From Gloeocapsopsis crepidinum LEGE 06123 (GTDB lineage: Bacteria; Cyanobacteriota; Cyanobacteriia; Cyanobacteriales; Chroococcidiopsidaceae), in assembly GCF_015207655.1 (NCBI RefSeq), contig NZ_JADEWN010000018.1:1-64000 (forward strand): 64,000 nucleotides of DNA. The letters run 5' to 3'. A program made the translations under genes and the position numbers. The number at the start of each line of letters is the position of its first letter. Positions within the stretch are counted from its first letter, which is position 1. Below, one piece after another: positions 8,447-17,191 of the stretch. The notes under the pieces are model-generated. The model worked only from the letters and a program-made list of their open reading frames with translations, did not search any database and was not told the DNA's origin.

Positions 8447-9955
8447 CTATCGCACATCATAACCAAATAAATTCGGGTCAACTTCTTTTAAAGAAAGATC
8501 GTCTAAACCATATTCCACCCAACGTCTTTCTACCATCGCGGCAACATCAGGATCAGACTCTAATACTTCACCCCACTCGTGTTCGGTTTCTGGAGGAATT
8601 TTTGTCGTTGCATCAATTCCCATGCGTCCGCCTAAGCCAATTTTTTCACTGGCAAAGTCTAAGGAATCAAACGGCGTATTAGGTAAAATAAACACATCTC
8701 TAGTTGGGTCAACTTTAGAACTAATTGCCCAGACAACTTGGCGCGGATCTCGGATATTAATATCCTTATCGACGACAATCACAAACTTAGTATAAGTAAA
8801 TTGCGGTAACGCACTCCAAAAAGCTAATGCTGCGCGTCTTGCTTGTCCAGGATATGCCTTATCAATAGAAATAATTGCCGCTTTGTAACTCAAGGCTTCC
8901 ATTGGTAAAAAGAAATCAACAATTTCGGAGACTTGTTGACGCAGAATTGGAGTGTATATACGGTTGAGTGCGATCGCCATCATTGCTTCTTCTTTGGGCG
9001 GACGACCGCTAAATGTTGTTAAATAAACGGGAGAAGCGCGGTGTGTCATGCAGTGGAAACGAATGAGTGGTGAATCTTCCACACCGCCGTAGTAACCCAT
9101 ATGATCGCCAAACGGTCCATCGGGTAATACTTCCCCTGGTGTAATTGTGCCTTCTAAGACGAATTCTGAAGCCGCTGGCACTTCTAAATCAACAGTTTTG
9201 CATTTTGCAAGTTGTACTCCTGAACCGCCGTAAAGCCCTGCAAATAGCCATTCAGATAAATCGACAGGAATGGGTGTCGCTGCTGCCATAATGATCAAAG
9301 GATCGACACCAAGGGCGATCGCGATTTCTAATTTTTTCCCACATTCGGCTGCTTTGCGTAAATGTCTTGCCCCACCGCGTACTGATAACCAGTGGACTGT
9401 CATGGTATTTTTTGATTGCAGTTGCAGGCGATAAACTCCAACATTAGGAGTCCCTGTTTCACAATCTTTGGTAATCACAAGCCCTAGCGTGATAATCTTA
9501 CCTGCATCCCCTGGATAAGGACGAATTAAAGGTAGTGTATTTAAATCTAAGTCATCGCCTTGAAAGACAACTTGCTGACACGCAGGGAAAAAATCGCGCC
9601 CTGGTTTAGCTTTGACAACATCAAATAATAATTTACCAAATTCTACAGCTTGTCCAATTTTCTTAGGTGGTTTGGGTTGTTGTAGCATACCCAGTTTTTT
9701 CCCCAGGGTTTCTAGTTCTTGTGGGGTTTCCATATTCATCGCCCAACAGATGCGTTCTACGGTTCCCATGAGATTGACTGCGACGGGATATGCTGCACCT
9801 TTGACGTTTTCAAAGAGTAAGCCAGGTCCTCCTTGCTGTAACATGCGATTGGAGATTTCGGCGATTTCTAAGTCTGGATCGACTTTGGCTGTGATGCGTC
9901 GCAGTTGTCCGCGTTCTTCTAGGAGTTTGATGAATCCGCGTAAGTCTCGTGCCAT
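8447..9955 (-). CDS. ubiD: UbiD family decarboxylase (plastoquinone pathway type)
   Basis: The 502-residue protein has full UbiD length and family stretches such as MARDLRGFIKLLEERGQLRRI at the N-terminus (first 20 residues match strongly), FGDHMGYYGGVEDSP and PKEEAMMAIALNRIY. UbiD enzymes use prenylated FMN to decarboxylate aromatic acids. In cyanobacteria the member of this size is assigned to decarboxylation of 4-hydroxy-3-polyprenylbenzoate in plastoquinone synthesis. No ubiX-like flavin prenyltransferase lies nearby. The gene stands alone and converges on the toxin operon. Confidence 0.9.
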   Translation of the reverse strand: MARDLRGFIKLLEERGQLRRITAKVDPDLEIAEISNRMLQQGGPGLLFENVKGAAYPVAVNLMGTVERICWAMNMETPQELETLGKKLGMLQQPKPPKKIGQAVEFGKLLFDVVKAKPGRDFFPACQQVVFQGDDLDLNTLPLIRPYPGDAGKIITLGLVITKDCETGTPNVGVYRLQLQSKNTMTVHWLSVRGGARHLRKAAECGKKLEIAIALGVDPLIIMAAATPIPVDLSEWLFAGLYGGSGVQLAKCKTVDLEVPAASEFVLEGTITPGEVLPDGPFGDHMGYYGGVEDSPLIRFHCMTHRASPVYLTTFSGRPPKEEAMMAIALNRIYTPILRQQVSEIVDFFLPMEALSYKAAIISIDKAYPGQARRAALAFWSALPQFTYTKFVIVVDKDINIRDPRQVVWAISSKVDPTRDVFILPNTPFDSLDFASEKIGLGGRMGIDATTKIPPETEHEWGEVLESDPDVAAMVERRWVEYGLDDLSLKEVDPNLFGYDVR

Positions 9956-10042
9956 GTTTTTTTGTAGAAATGTGAAGCTATTTTCATTATCACAGTTGTT
10001 GTGGAGAGGGTGGGAGACGAATCACAGAGGTACAGAGGAGAG

Positions 10043-10675
10043 TTATTCTTGTTCAGATAGGGCGAGGCGGAATCCAATAAAGATTAAGATTGAGCCTGTT
10101 AACCATTTTTGAAGTTTGACTATACCGGAACTATTATGGAACCATGTTTGTAGCCAAGTTCCGGTTTTACTGAGGATTAGCACGACAACGGTAAGCCAGA
10201 GAATTGAGAGGATGACGAAGAGTATTCCTAATGCGATCGTCTGTAGTGTTGCATTACCTTGGGTAGGATCGACGAATTGAGGTAAAAACGAGAGGAAGAA
10301 TAGCGCTAATTCGGGGTTGAAAATATTTGTAAGTAATCCTTGAGAGAAGGCATTTGTCGTGGTTGTTTGTGGAATCGTGATGGTAGGTTTGCGATCGCGT
10401 TCCAGAAGTGTCCGAATTCCAAGGTAAATTAGATACCCTGCACCTGCATATTTAACGATGTTGTACGCTACTGTTGATGTCATCAAAAGTGCAGACAGTC
10501 CAGCAACTGCAGTTAAAACATGAACAAGAATTCCTACACTCAATCCAATTGCAAAGATTGCACCAACGAGTCCTTGTCTTAAAGTACGTGCAGTTACATA
10601 TAGCATTCCAGAACCAGGCTTCACAATCAAAACGATGGCAGTACCGATGAATATTGCAAAACTGGAATCAAGCAT
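10043..10675 (-). CDS. LysE/RhtB family amino-acid exporter
   Basis: The 210-residue inner-membrane protein has about six hydrophobic segments. It carries LysE-family features: an N-terminal IVLIVKPGSGMLYV stretch and GAGYLIYLGIRTL around residue 80, then NPELALFFLSFLPQF. Members export lysine, homoserine, threonine or other amino acids; the substrate cannot be read from sequence. It sits 87 bases upstream of ubiD on the same strand and diverges from exbB. The ATG at 10675 is the natural start. Confidence 0.85.
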   Translation of the reverse strand: MLDSSFAIFIGTAIVLIVKPGSGMLYVTARTLRQGLVGAIFAIGLSVGILVHVLTAVAGLSALLMTSTVAYNIVKYAGAGYLIYLGIRTLLERDRKPTITIPQTTTTNAFSQGLLTNIFNPELALFFLSFLPQFVDPTQGNATLQTIALGILFVILSILWLTVVVLILSKTGTWLQTWFHNSSGIVKLQKWLTGSILIFIGFRLALSEQE

Positions 10676-10791
10676 GAGTTCTGAGGAATTTTCTTTTGTT
10701 TATTTGATAATGCTCCCTTAACTTTAACGGTGTATTTAAGTAGAACAGGTATTTGCATACACCTTGATTTCAGCAGCCAGAGAAAACAAAC

Positions 10792-11455
10792 ATGGCTAGA
10801 ATATACGACACCTTTATTGCAGGTGATCCTGTGATGTTCCCCTTATTAGGGCTTTCTATTGTGACGTTTGCTTGTGCTTTTGAACGCGCTTGGTTTTGGT
10901 TTCAATTACTAAGTAAAGAGGATCGAATTGTTCATGATGTGTTAGCTGCAGCACGACTTGATTTAGCGAAAGCTGCAAATATAGCTCAGAAAGCTCAATG
11001 CTTTACCAATTGGTCGTTTTTTATTTGCGCCTTTAAAGTTAACTCAGCCTACTCCTGAAACTTTTCGTTTGGCGATGGAAGCTGCGGGAGATAAAGAATT
11101 TACTCAAATGCGTAAAGGAGATAAATTACTAGAAACTGTTGTAGCACTTGCTCCTTTATTAGGATTACTAGGGACAGTTACAGGTTTAATAGGTACTTTT
11201 AATAACTTAAATATTGGTGGCGGTGGGACAACAGCAGAAGCAACTCGCGCAGCTGCAGGTATTGGTGAAGCGCTTATTACTACGGCTGCAGGGATGATTG
11301 TGGCAATCATTGCGTTGATTTTTTTCCGAACTTTTGTAACCTTACAATCTCGACAAATTGATTACTTTTCAGATGTGGGGAGTGAATTAGAACTCATCTA
11401 TCGCCAAACTTGGTATGAACCAACGTTAAATTCAATTGGACAAAATAGTCTTTAG
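10792..11455 (+). pseudogene. exbB: exbB (MotA/TolQ/ExbB proton channel) with a frameshift
   Basis: Residues from 10792 read as ExbB up to about codon 70 (HDVLAAARLDLAKAANIAQKAQ), then run out of frame to a stop at 11058. From 11003 the next frame continues the family sequence exactly where expected (LPIGRFLFAPLKL, then AMEAAGDKEF, then LLGLLGTVTGLIGTFNNL). One extra base near 10998-11003 would explain this. Joined, the product is about 220 residues, the usual size, with three membrane helices. ExbB forms the proton channel that powers TonB- or Tol-type systems. Two exbD genes follow. The break could be a true mutation or an assembly error; no recognised programmed-frameshift signal is evident. 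Confidence 0.8.
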
Positions 11456-11490
11456 GGTAATTGGTAACTAATAAAAAATGGTAATTTATT

Positions 11491-11913
11491 TTGTTTAGAA
11501 ATCAGCAAAGAAATCGAAATTCACAAATACCAGAAGTTAATTTAATACCGATGATGGATGTGTTAATGTCTGTTCTCACGTTTTTCATCATCACTTCAAT
11601 GACATTATCAGGTAGAAGAATTGCCAATGTAAGTTTACCAATAGTCGATAATGATGTACGCGAACAAAGTTCTTCGCTTGAACCTTTTATTGTAGGTTTA
11701 AACCAACGTGGAGAAATTATAATTGAAAATCAGCATATTACTTTAACATCACTGGAAAAAGAAATACAATCTTATTTAAAACAAAATCCTAAAGCACTAG
11801 TAATACTTAAAGCTGATAAAAGATTGTCGTATAAACAAGTTTTACAAGTATTAAAAAAGATGCGTGATGTGGGAGGCGATCGCATTTCTTTAGCTATTGA
11901 AAAAAGTAATTAA
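11491..11913 (+). CDS. exbD: ExbD/TolR biopolymer transport protein, first copy
   Basis: The 140-residue protein has a short cytoplasmic N-terminus, one membrane helix (residues 20-42) and a periplasmic domain. The helix contains the proton-path segment IPEVNLIPMMDVLMSVLTFF with the essential Asp. The C-terminus VGGDRISLAIEK is the ExbD/TolR core. It begins at a TTG codon and lies 35 bases after exbB, so it is probably in the same operon. ExbD couples proton flow through ExbB to TonB. The second exbD starts five bases after its stop. Confidence 0.87.
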   Translation: MFRNQQRNRNSQIPEVNLIPMMDVLMSVLTFFIITSMTLSGRRIANVSLPIVDNDVREQSSSLEPFIVGLNQRGEIIIENQHITLTSLEKEIQSYLKQNPKALVILKADKRLSYKQVLQVLKKMRDVGGDRISLAIEKSN

Positions 11914-11917
11914 CATC

Positions 11918-12319
11918 ATGCGATTTAAGCGTCAGCAGCATAGTGTCATACCCACAATTGATTTAACGCCAATGTTGAATGTGATGATGGCAACTTTGGC
12001 ATTTTTTGTTCTTATCTCTATGACTTTAACAAATGAACAAGGTGTTGATATTCAGTTACCTGTACAAAATAATGCTGTACCACAGCAAAACGCATCTGAA
12101 TCGTTACTAGTAGAATTAAATGAGCAGCAAATTTTAATCGATCAACAACAAGTTAGCAAACAGCAACTATTACAACAAATGCAAGTTTATCTCCAGCAAA
12201 ATCCTCAAGGTTCTGTTTTACTTCAACCTAGTAGTGAATTACCTTATGAATCGGTTATGCAACTATTAGGAGAAATGCGTGATTTGGGAGGCGATCGCAT
12301 CTCTTTAGCTATTGATTAA
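11918..12319 (+). CDS. exbD: ExbD/TolR biopolymer transport protein, second copy
   Basis: The preferred ATG at 11918 gives 133 residues; a TTG at 11897 would overlap the preceding gene. The helix begins IDLTPMLNVMMATLAFFVL. The Asp of the usual PMMDV motif is replaced by Asn here (PMLNV), although a nearby Asp remains in IDLTP. The periplasmic C-terminus LGGDRISLAID matches copy one closely. Two ExbD paralogues per ExbB is a common cyanobacterial arrangement. The Asp-to-Asn change suggests this subunit may not carry protons itself and may pair with the first copy. Confidence 0.85.
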   Translation: MRFKRQQHSVIPTIDLTPMLNVMMATLAFFVLISMTLTNEQGVDIQLPVQNNAVPQQNASESLLVELNEQQILIDQQQVSKQQLLQQMQVYLQQNPQGSVLLQPSSELPYESVMQLLGEMRDLGGDRISLAID

Positions 12320-12328
12320 AAAGGTGGT

Positions 12329-12353
12329 AAAACAAATTAATTTGATTTGTTTT
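12329..12353. terminator. Possible bidirectional terminator hairpin
   Basis: The inverted repeat AAAACAAAT...ATTTGTTTT has a 9-bp stem and a 7-base loop. It sits between the convergent exbD copy two and the next reverse-strand gene and overlaps that gene's stop. The stem is AT-rich, so the call is weak. Confidence 0.35.
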
Positions 12354-12756
12354 GACCTGCTGCTGAACCTAATTTAAATTCTATAGTAATTCCTTCTAGA
12401 AGAGGATCTGGGTGTTTATCAAGGTGATTTCTAACTACTTGCTGTAAATTTTCTAAATAACTAAAACCTGTAGCTAATTGTTGCCAACTAGGATTGCGAC
12501 TAAACTTAAGACCGTTTTGTTTAGCTATCCGACGACAGTTGCTGTATGAACCGTATCGACGTATTAATTCTGCTTTATCAATTGATGGTTGTACTGGATT
12601 TAATGCTAATGTAGATAAATTTTCTGATGTTGCTTCCTTGCGTAATTCATTTACAGCTACCTGAGCTACAGTGTAAATAGCAGCAGCATTTTGTAAGTCT
12701 GCTTGTTGATTAGTCTTAAGTTGCTCCAGTAGTTGCGTTATGCGTTTTTTACCCAT
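12337..12756 (-). CDS. Hypothetical protein with a helix-rich, basic core
   Basis: The 139-residue protein starts with a helical segment MGKKRITQLLEQLKTNQQ. It contains a basic stretch with helix-turn-helix flavour (AELIRRYGSYSNCRRIAKQNG) near residues 82-102, followed by a leucine-rich helix. I recognise no named family. The gene starts five bases after the stop of the coiled-coil gene upstream and is probably co-transcribed with it. The convergence with the ExbBD operon and nearness of the TonB-like gene make a link to that complex conceivable, but nothing in the protein proves it. Confidence 0.6.
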   Translation of the reverse strand: MGKKRITQLLEQLKTNQQADLQNAAAIYTVAQVAVNELRKEATSENLSTLALNPVQPSIDKAELIRRYGSYSNCRRIAKQNGLKFSRNPSWQQLATGFSYLENLQQVVRNHLDKHPDPLLEGITIEFKLGSAAGQNKSN

Positions 12757-12761
12757 AATAT

Positions 12762-13370
12762 TTATTTATCTAAAAGAGAACGTCCTACCGATGCAGGATC
12801 GTCGTACATTTGTGGTTGTTCTCTACGGGCGTTATCTAAATCAGTGCTATCTAAAATTGTAGGTTGAGAAGTGCCTTTAAGTGAAATATTTGTTGTATCT
12901 TCGTAATGCTCTTCACGCCAAGATAAGACGATCGATTTAACGGCTTTTAATAGTTGAAAAAAGCGCTGAGGTAGACTTAAAAAACTCCACTGAGTTTGCG
13001 CCATGTCCTCAATATCTGCAACTGTATTATAAACCTCAGATAAATTATCTAAGTGCTTGGATATTGAACTAATTTCTTGCTCTAAGCCAGTAACAATCAG
13101 TTGTTGGCTTTGTGCTAATTGTTGTTTTTCCTGATTAAGTTGATTAATTAATAGTTGTAATCGTTCTACATCTGTTTTCAGTTTTATTGCGGATTGTTTG
13201 TGTTCTTCATTCCGCCGCAATAGCTGTGCTCGACTCCGATTTGTAAAAATCAGACAGTCTCTCATTTCACCATAGACTTCTTCTAGCTCTGAACGATTTA
13301 GTTGTCCTATAGTTTTAGGAAACTCAGTTGCTGAACGAAAGCGAGGAGGTGTTTGTTCAGATGTAGCCAC
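12762..13370 (-). CDS. Hypothetical coiled-coil protein
   Basis: The 202-residue soluble protein has a conserved-looking N-terminus (FPKTIGQLNRSELEEVYGEM), then a long heptad-rich coiled coil from about residue 50 to 120. A hydrophobic patch (SFLSLPQRFFQLLKAVKSIVLSW) follows, which could touch the membrane. No enzyme motif is seen. It is the first gene of a likely two-gene unit with the 139-residue protein. A structural or scaffolding role is possible, but this is inference only. Confidence 0.6.
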   Translation of the reverse strand: MATSEQTPPRFRSATEFPKTIGQLNRSELEEVYGEMRDCLIFTNRSRAQLLRRNEEHKQSAIKLKTDVERLQLLINQLNQEKQQLAQSQQLIVTGLEQEISSISKHLDNLSEVYNTVADIEDMAQTQWSFLSLPQRFFQLLKAVKSIVLSWREEHYEDTTNISLKGTSQPTILDSTDLDNARREQPQMYDDPASVGRSLLDK

Positions 13371-13498
13371 GACTTATGTACCTAGCTCCAAATATCTATA
13401 ATGCTGACATAGTGCAAAGCTCTACGATTAAAGCAACATAGAAGATTTGATGAAATTTTTATGAAGCAGAGTCAAACCCTGTATGGTACTCATCTTGC

Positions 13499-14347
13499 TC
13501 AAATTTGAAGAGGATCGCTGTTCCATACAATAATCATTGTGCCAATACTCGTTGCTGTAGGAACTAAGTTCAAATATGTAACAAAGTTACCTTTTTGTAT
13601 TTTATAAACATTTCCACCACCATATTCACCTTGAACAGAGATTTCCATTCCACTACTTTCTAGTTGTGGTTCAATTTCAGTAAAGACTTGTTCAGGTGTT
13701 TTCAGCGAAATCCATTTAATACGCGCAATTGCTTGTTTTTGTTGTGGTTCATCTGTCGCTAAGCTTTCAGGTATAAAGAATAATTCAGGTTGTGCAAAAT
13801 AGCTTGGATCTACTCCCAGGTCTTCTGCAACTTCTCCCGAAACTTCCCCAAAAAGATTTTGAAATTCGGCAACGTTGTCATCTGAAACGTTGGGAGATGC
13901 TTCTATTGTAGGTTCAGGCGTTACTTCTGGAGTTGGCGATCCTTCCAGCGAGGGTGAGGGTAACGGCATTGGCGATGCGAGGGTTGTAGGTATGGGACTT
14001 GGTGTAATTTGAGGCGTTGGCGAAATATTGGGAGTTGGTTTCGGTTGCGATATTATTGGTTGTACTTTCTGCTGTGGTGTAATTCTAGGAGTTGGTTGTG
14101 AAACTTGCTGACGTTGCAAAGGTGTAGTTTGTAAGGATGGTTGAGGAGAAGGTTTTTTTGGTGGTGCGAGTAACTGGGTAATTTCTAATTCCTCATTTTG
14201 TGGCTTTTGTTCAACTTGTGGTTTTGTTGATTGTGGCATTGGTATCATTAAAAATATGCTATGTAGACCCAAAGAAAGAAATAACATGGGTCGATATAAA
14301 ATTTGTAATATAGGAGGTAGTTTTTTTAATAGACTAGACTGATTCAT
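13499..14347 (-). CDS. TonB-like proline-rich membrane protein
   Basis: The 282-residue protein has a single N-terminal membrane helix (about residues 17-35, ILYRPMLFLSLGLHSIFLMI). A long Pro/Gln/Thr-rich spacer spans residues 40-150, and a compact C-terminal domain of about 130 residues follows. That order (N-in helix, proline-rich periplasmic span, C-terminal domain) is the TonB plan. The spacer lacks the Lys-Pro/Glu-Pro pattern of enteric TonB. The C-terminal domain lacks an obvious TonB signature, so homology is unproven. Its position 1.2 kb from exbD supports an energy-transducing role. A stand-alone secreted-domain protein is the alternative. Confidence 0.5.
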   Translation of the reverse strand: MNQSSLLKKLPPILQILYRPMLFLSLGLHSIFLMIPMPQSTKPQVEQKPQNEELEITQLLAPPKKPSPQPSLQTTPLQRQQVSQPTPRITPQQKVQPIISQPKPTPNISPTPQITPSPIPTTLASPMPLPSPSLEGSPTPEVTPEPTIEASPNVSDDNVAEFQNLFGEVSGEVAEDLGVDPSYFAQPELFFIPESLATDEPQQKQAIARIKWISLKTPEQVFTEIEPQLESSGMEISVQGEYGGGNVYKIQKGNFVTYLNLVPTATSIGTMIIVWNSDPLQI

Positions 14348-14424
14348 AACAATTTTTTTAATGTTGTTATCTACCTCGATTTGATTATTTTCTAATCACT
14401 CAACACTAATTACTAACCACTTTT

Positions 14425-15204
14425 TTATCCAAATCTTCCACGAATATAATCTTCTGTTTGTTTCTTGGCAGGATGCGTAAACATATGCTTTGTTTGCTCA
14501 AACTCAATGATTTCACCAATATACATAAACGCTGTGTATTCAGAAATTCGTGCAGCTTGCTGCATATTATGCGTCACGATTAAAATTGTTACTTGTTCTT
14601 TTAATCGAGTAATTAATGATTCAATACTACTTGTAGAAATTGGATCGAGTGCAGATGTTGGTTCGTCAAAAAGAATAATTTCAGGATTTGTTGCTAATGC
14701 ACGCGCAATACATAATCTTTGTTGTTGTCCGCCAGAAAGATTAAATGCTAAATCGTATAAACGATCTTTCACTTCATCCCAAAGTGCAGCATTATATAAA
14801 GCTTGTTCTACTTTTTCATCAATAATACTGCGTCGAGATTCACCCCGCACGCGCAATCCATAGGCTACATTTTCGTAAATTGATTTTGGGAAAGGATTAG
14901 GTTTTTGAAATACCATGCTAATCCGCATTCTTACTTCAATCGGATCAATACGACGACTTAAAATATTTATCTGTTCAGAATCGAGCAAAATCTCTCCTTC
15001 GTAGCGATTACCAGAATAAAGATCGTGCATCCGATTAAAACAGCGTAGTAGGGTAGTTTTACCACACCCTGAAGGTCCAATTAAGGCTGTAACTTTATTT
15101 TCTGTTACAAGTAAGTTAATGTTTTTCAACGCCTGTACTGTGCCATAGTAAAAGTTTAGGTTGTGAACTTTAGCCTTTGTTTTGATGGATGTTGTTTCTA
15201 CCAT
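14425..15204 (-). CDS. pstB: Phosphate ABC transporter ATP-binding protein PstB
   Basis: The 259-residue ATPase has Walker A at residues 43-50 (GPSGCGKT), the signature LSGGQ at 156-160 and Walker B IILFDE at 176-181. The PstB-typical FNRMHDLY and [20 protein letters not shown] stretches are present. It powers phosphate import through PstC and PstA. The start overlaps the end of pstA by seven bases, so the genes are translationally coupled. It is the last gene of the pst operon. Confidence 0.95.
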   Translation of the reverse strand: MVETTSIKTKAKVHNLNFYYGTVQALKNINLLVTENKVTALIGPSGCGKTTLLRCFNRMHDLYSGNRYEGEILLDSEQINILSRRIDPIEVRMRISMVFQKPNPFPKSIYENVAYGLRVRGESRRSIIDEKVEQALYNAALWDEVKDRLYDLAFNLSGGQQQRLCIARALATNPEIILFDEPTSALDPISTSSIESLITRLKEQVTILIVTHNMQQAARISEYTAFMYIGEIIEFEQTKHMFTHPAKKQTEDYIRGRFG

Positions 15205-16118
15205 TTGATTTGTTTACGGATACGATAACGGAGATAAATTGCTAAAGCATTCATTCCTAATGTCATGCAAATTAATACAACACCAGCAGCAGCAGCATTA
15301 AATTGAAAATCTGGTTCAGGACGCGATACCCAATTAAACATTTGAATAGGCATCACTGTAAAAGGTGCTTGTAACCAACTGAAGGAAATGTAAGGAAATT
15401 CAGCTTTAATAGGTGGATCGGGTAAGAATGCAATAAAAGTTAGCGCACCAATTGTAATTAAAGGTGCAGTTTCACCAACAGCGCGAGATAAACCAATAAT
15501 GACACCTGTCAGAATACTACCAATTGAGTAGGGTAATACATGATCCCAAATGGCTTGCCATTTACTTGCCCCCATTGCATAAGCTGCTTCACGGATACTG
15601 TTAGGAACTGCGCGTAATGCTTCGCGTGTTGTGACAATAACAATTGGTAAAACGAGTAATGCTAATGTTAATCCTGCAGTGAGAACACTTTCACCTAAAT
15701 TGAGTTGATAAACAAATAAACCTAATGCTAAAAGCCCGTAAATGATAGAAGGAACACCTGCTAGGTTGGTAACGTTTATTTCAATTAATCCTGTTAACCA
15801 ATTCTTCCCAGCATATTCTTCTAAATAAATTCCTGAAGCAATTCCCACAGGTATTGCTGCGATCGCTGTGACAATCATTACCAAAACTGTTCCTACCCAA
15901 GCTGCTAAAATTCCTGCTTCTTCAGGCTTACGGCTAGGGAATGATGTTAAAAATTGCCAAGATAAACGAGGTAAGCCGTCGATAAATAAGTCTAAAACTA
16001 AGGTTATAAGCGTTATAATTCCGACTAAGACAGACAACAATCCAACTACAGCAAAAATTGCCTGCCAAAGTTTATTGCGGATAATAATTTTTTTGACTTG
16101 CTGTAGATCTTGCTGCAT
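15198..16118 (-). CDS. pstA: Phosphate ABC transporter permease PstA
   Basis: The 306-residue membrane protein has six hydrophobic segments and the MetI-type permease loop ([22 protein letters not shown]) near residue 190, whose first 20 residues carry the family signature. PstA forms half of the phosphate channel. It ends seven bases inside pstB and begins two bases after pstC. It is longer at the C-terminus than enteric PstA but within the cyanobacterial range. Confidence 0.94.
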   Translation of the reverse strand: MQQDLQQVKKIIIRNKLWQAIFAVVGLLSVLVGIITLITLVLDLFIDGLPRLSWQFLTSFPSRKPEEAGILAAWVGTVLVMIVTAIAAIPVGIASGIYLEEYAGKNWLTGLIEINVTNLAGVPSIIYGLLALGLFVYQLNLGESVLTAGLTLALLVLPIVIVTTREALRAVPNSIREAAYAMGASKWQAIWDHVLPYSIGSILTGVIIGLSRAVGETAPLITIGALTFIAFLPDPPIKAEFPYISFSWLQAPFTVMPIQMFNWVSRPEPDFQFNAAAAGVVLICMTLGMNALAIYLRYRIRKQIKW

Positions 16119-16120
16119 GG

Positions 16121-17044
16121 TTAGTATTTTTCGCGATAGCGCCTACTTAAAAAATATCCAAAAATATTGAATACTAAGGTCATCAATACCAGCGTAAGTC
16201 CCGCAGCAAAGATTGTTTGGTACTCTAAACTACCGTGCGGTAAATCTCCTAAACTAACTGAAACAATATAAGCCGTAATTGTTGCAGCTTCATTCATCGG
16301 ATTCCAAGTAAGAGTAGGTTGTAAACCAGCAGCGATCGCTACAATCATTGTTTCACCAACTGCCCGCGAAATTCCTAAAATATAAGCTGCTGTAATACCC
16401 GAAATGGCTGAGGGAAAGATAACTTTTAAAGCTGTTTGTAAGCGCGTTGCACCCATTGCATAAGATCCTTCGCGTAGGTGTAAGGGTACAGATCGCATTG
16501 CATCCTCACTAACAGAACTGACGTAGGGAATAATCATAACTCCCATAACAATGCCAGCACTTAACATATTAAATCCAGGAAGATCCCATAAAAATGTTTG
16601 TAATAATGGTGTCACAAATAAAAGCGCGAAATAACCATACACTACTGTAGGAATACCAGCTAATAATTCCAAGCAAGGTTTAATAAATTCACGTAGTCGA
16701 AAAGGTGCAAACTCGCTTAAATAAATTGCTGCAATCGTTCCTAGCGGTACTGCTACTGATAATGCAACAGCAGTCGTTACTAACGTACCTGAAAGTAGTG
16801 GTAAAATTCCGTAGTGCGCATCATCAAATAAAGGCGACCATTGTGTATCTGTCAGAAAGTTTACTAAAGAAACTTCTCTAAAAAAAGTTATTGATTCATA
16901 TACCAAAATTCCAATAATTGCAATAGTTGTGGCTACGGACGAACAAGCAGCTAGAAATAGTAAAATCTCAATCGCTTTTTCTCGTACTTTCCGCAGCTTT
17001 GGTGATAAAGGTTTTGTAGTAAGTTGGATTTGCCTTTCTACCAT
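16121..17044 (-). CDS. pstC: Phosphate ABC transporter permease PstC
   Basis: The 307-residue permease has six membrane segments and the coupling loop REGSYAMGATRLQTALKVIF, which contacts PstB. The segment GIPTVVYGYFAL is characteristic of PstC. It pairs with PstA to form the channel. It is separated from pstS by 147 bases holding a dispersed hairpin repeat, which might partly terminate transcription and keep the binding protein in excess. Confidence 0.94.
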   Translation of the reverse strand: MVERQIQLTTKPLSPKLRKVREKAIEILLFLAACSSVATTIAIIGILVYESITFFREVSLVNFLTDTQWSPLFDDAHYGILPLLSGTLVTTAVALSVAVPLGTIAAIYLSEFAPFRLREFIKPCLELLAGIPTVVYGYFALLFVTPLLQTFLWDLPGFNMLSAGIVMGVMIIPYVSSVSEDAMRSVPLHLREGSYAMGATRLQTALKVIFPSAISGITAAYILGISRAVGETMIVAIAAGLQPTLTWNPMNEAATITAYIVSVSLGDLPHGSLEYQTIFAAGLTLVLMTLVFNIFGYFLSRRYREKY

Positions 17045-17069
17045 AATTAGTTGAATCTCATACGCCTGG

Positions 17070-17113
17070 CGAATAAATTCGCGGCTTAAAAACCAAGTCC
17101 ACCTGCGTGGACT
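17070..17113 (+). repeat. Two-hairpin dispersed repeat, copy 3
   Basis: Copy 3 reads GAAT-aa-ATTC, CGCGGCTT, spacer, then AGTCCAC-ctgc-GTGGACT. It lies in the pstS-pstC gap. It is nearly identical to copy 1 at 3931-3975. It may attenuate read-through from pstS into pstC. Confidence 0.7.
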
Positions 17114-17191
17114 GAAGAAAAATTTTATGATTGAGCGATTAGCAATTATTCTTGAGCTAATTACTAATCGCGAGTTATATATAAAAATGAC

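Noticed and set aside
9612-10112. Plus-strand 166-codon ORF
   Set aside because: It is antisense to ubiD and lysE, which are well-supported family members on the minus strand.
10998-11003. Programmed frameshift in exbB
   Set aside because: No slippery heptamer or prfB-like CUU UGA site is present, so mutation or sequence error is more likely.
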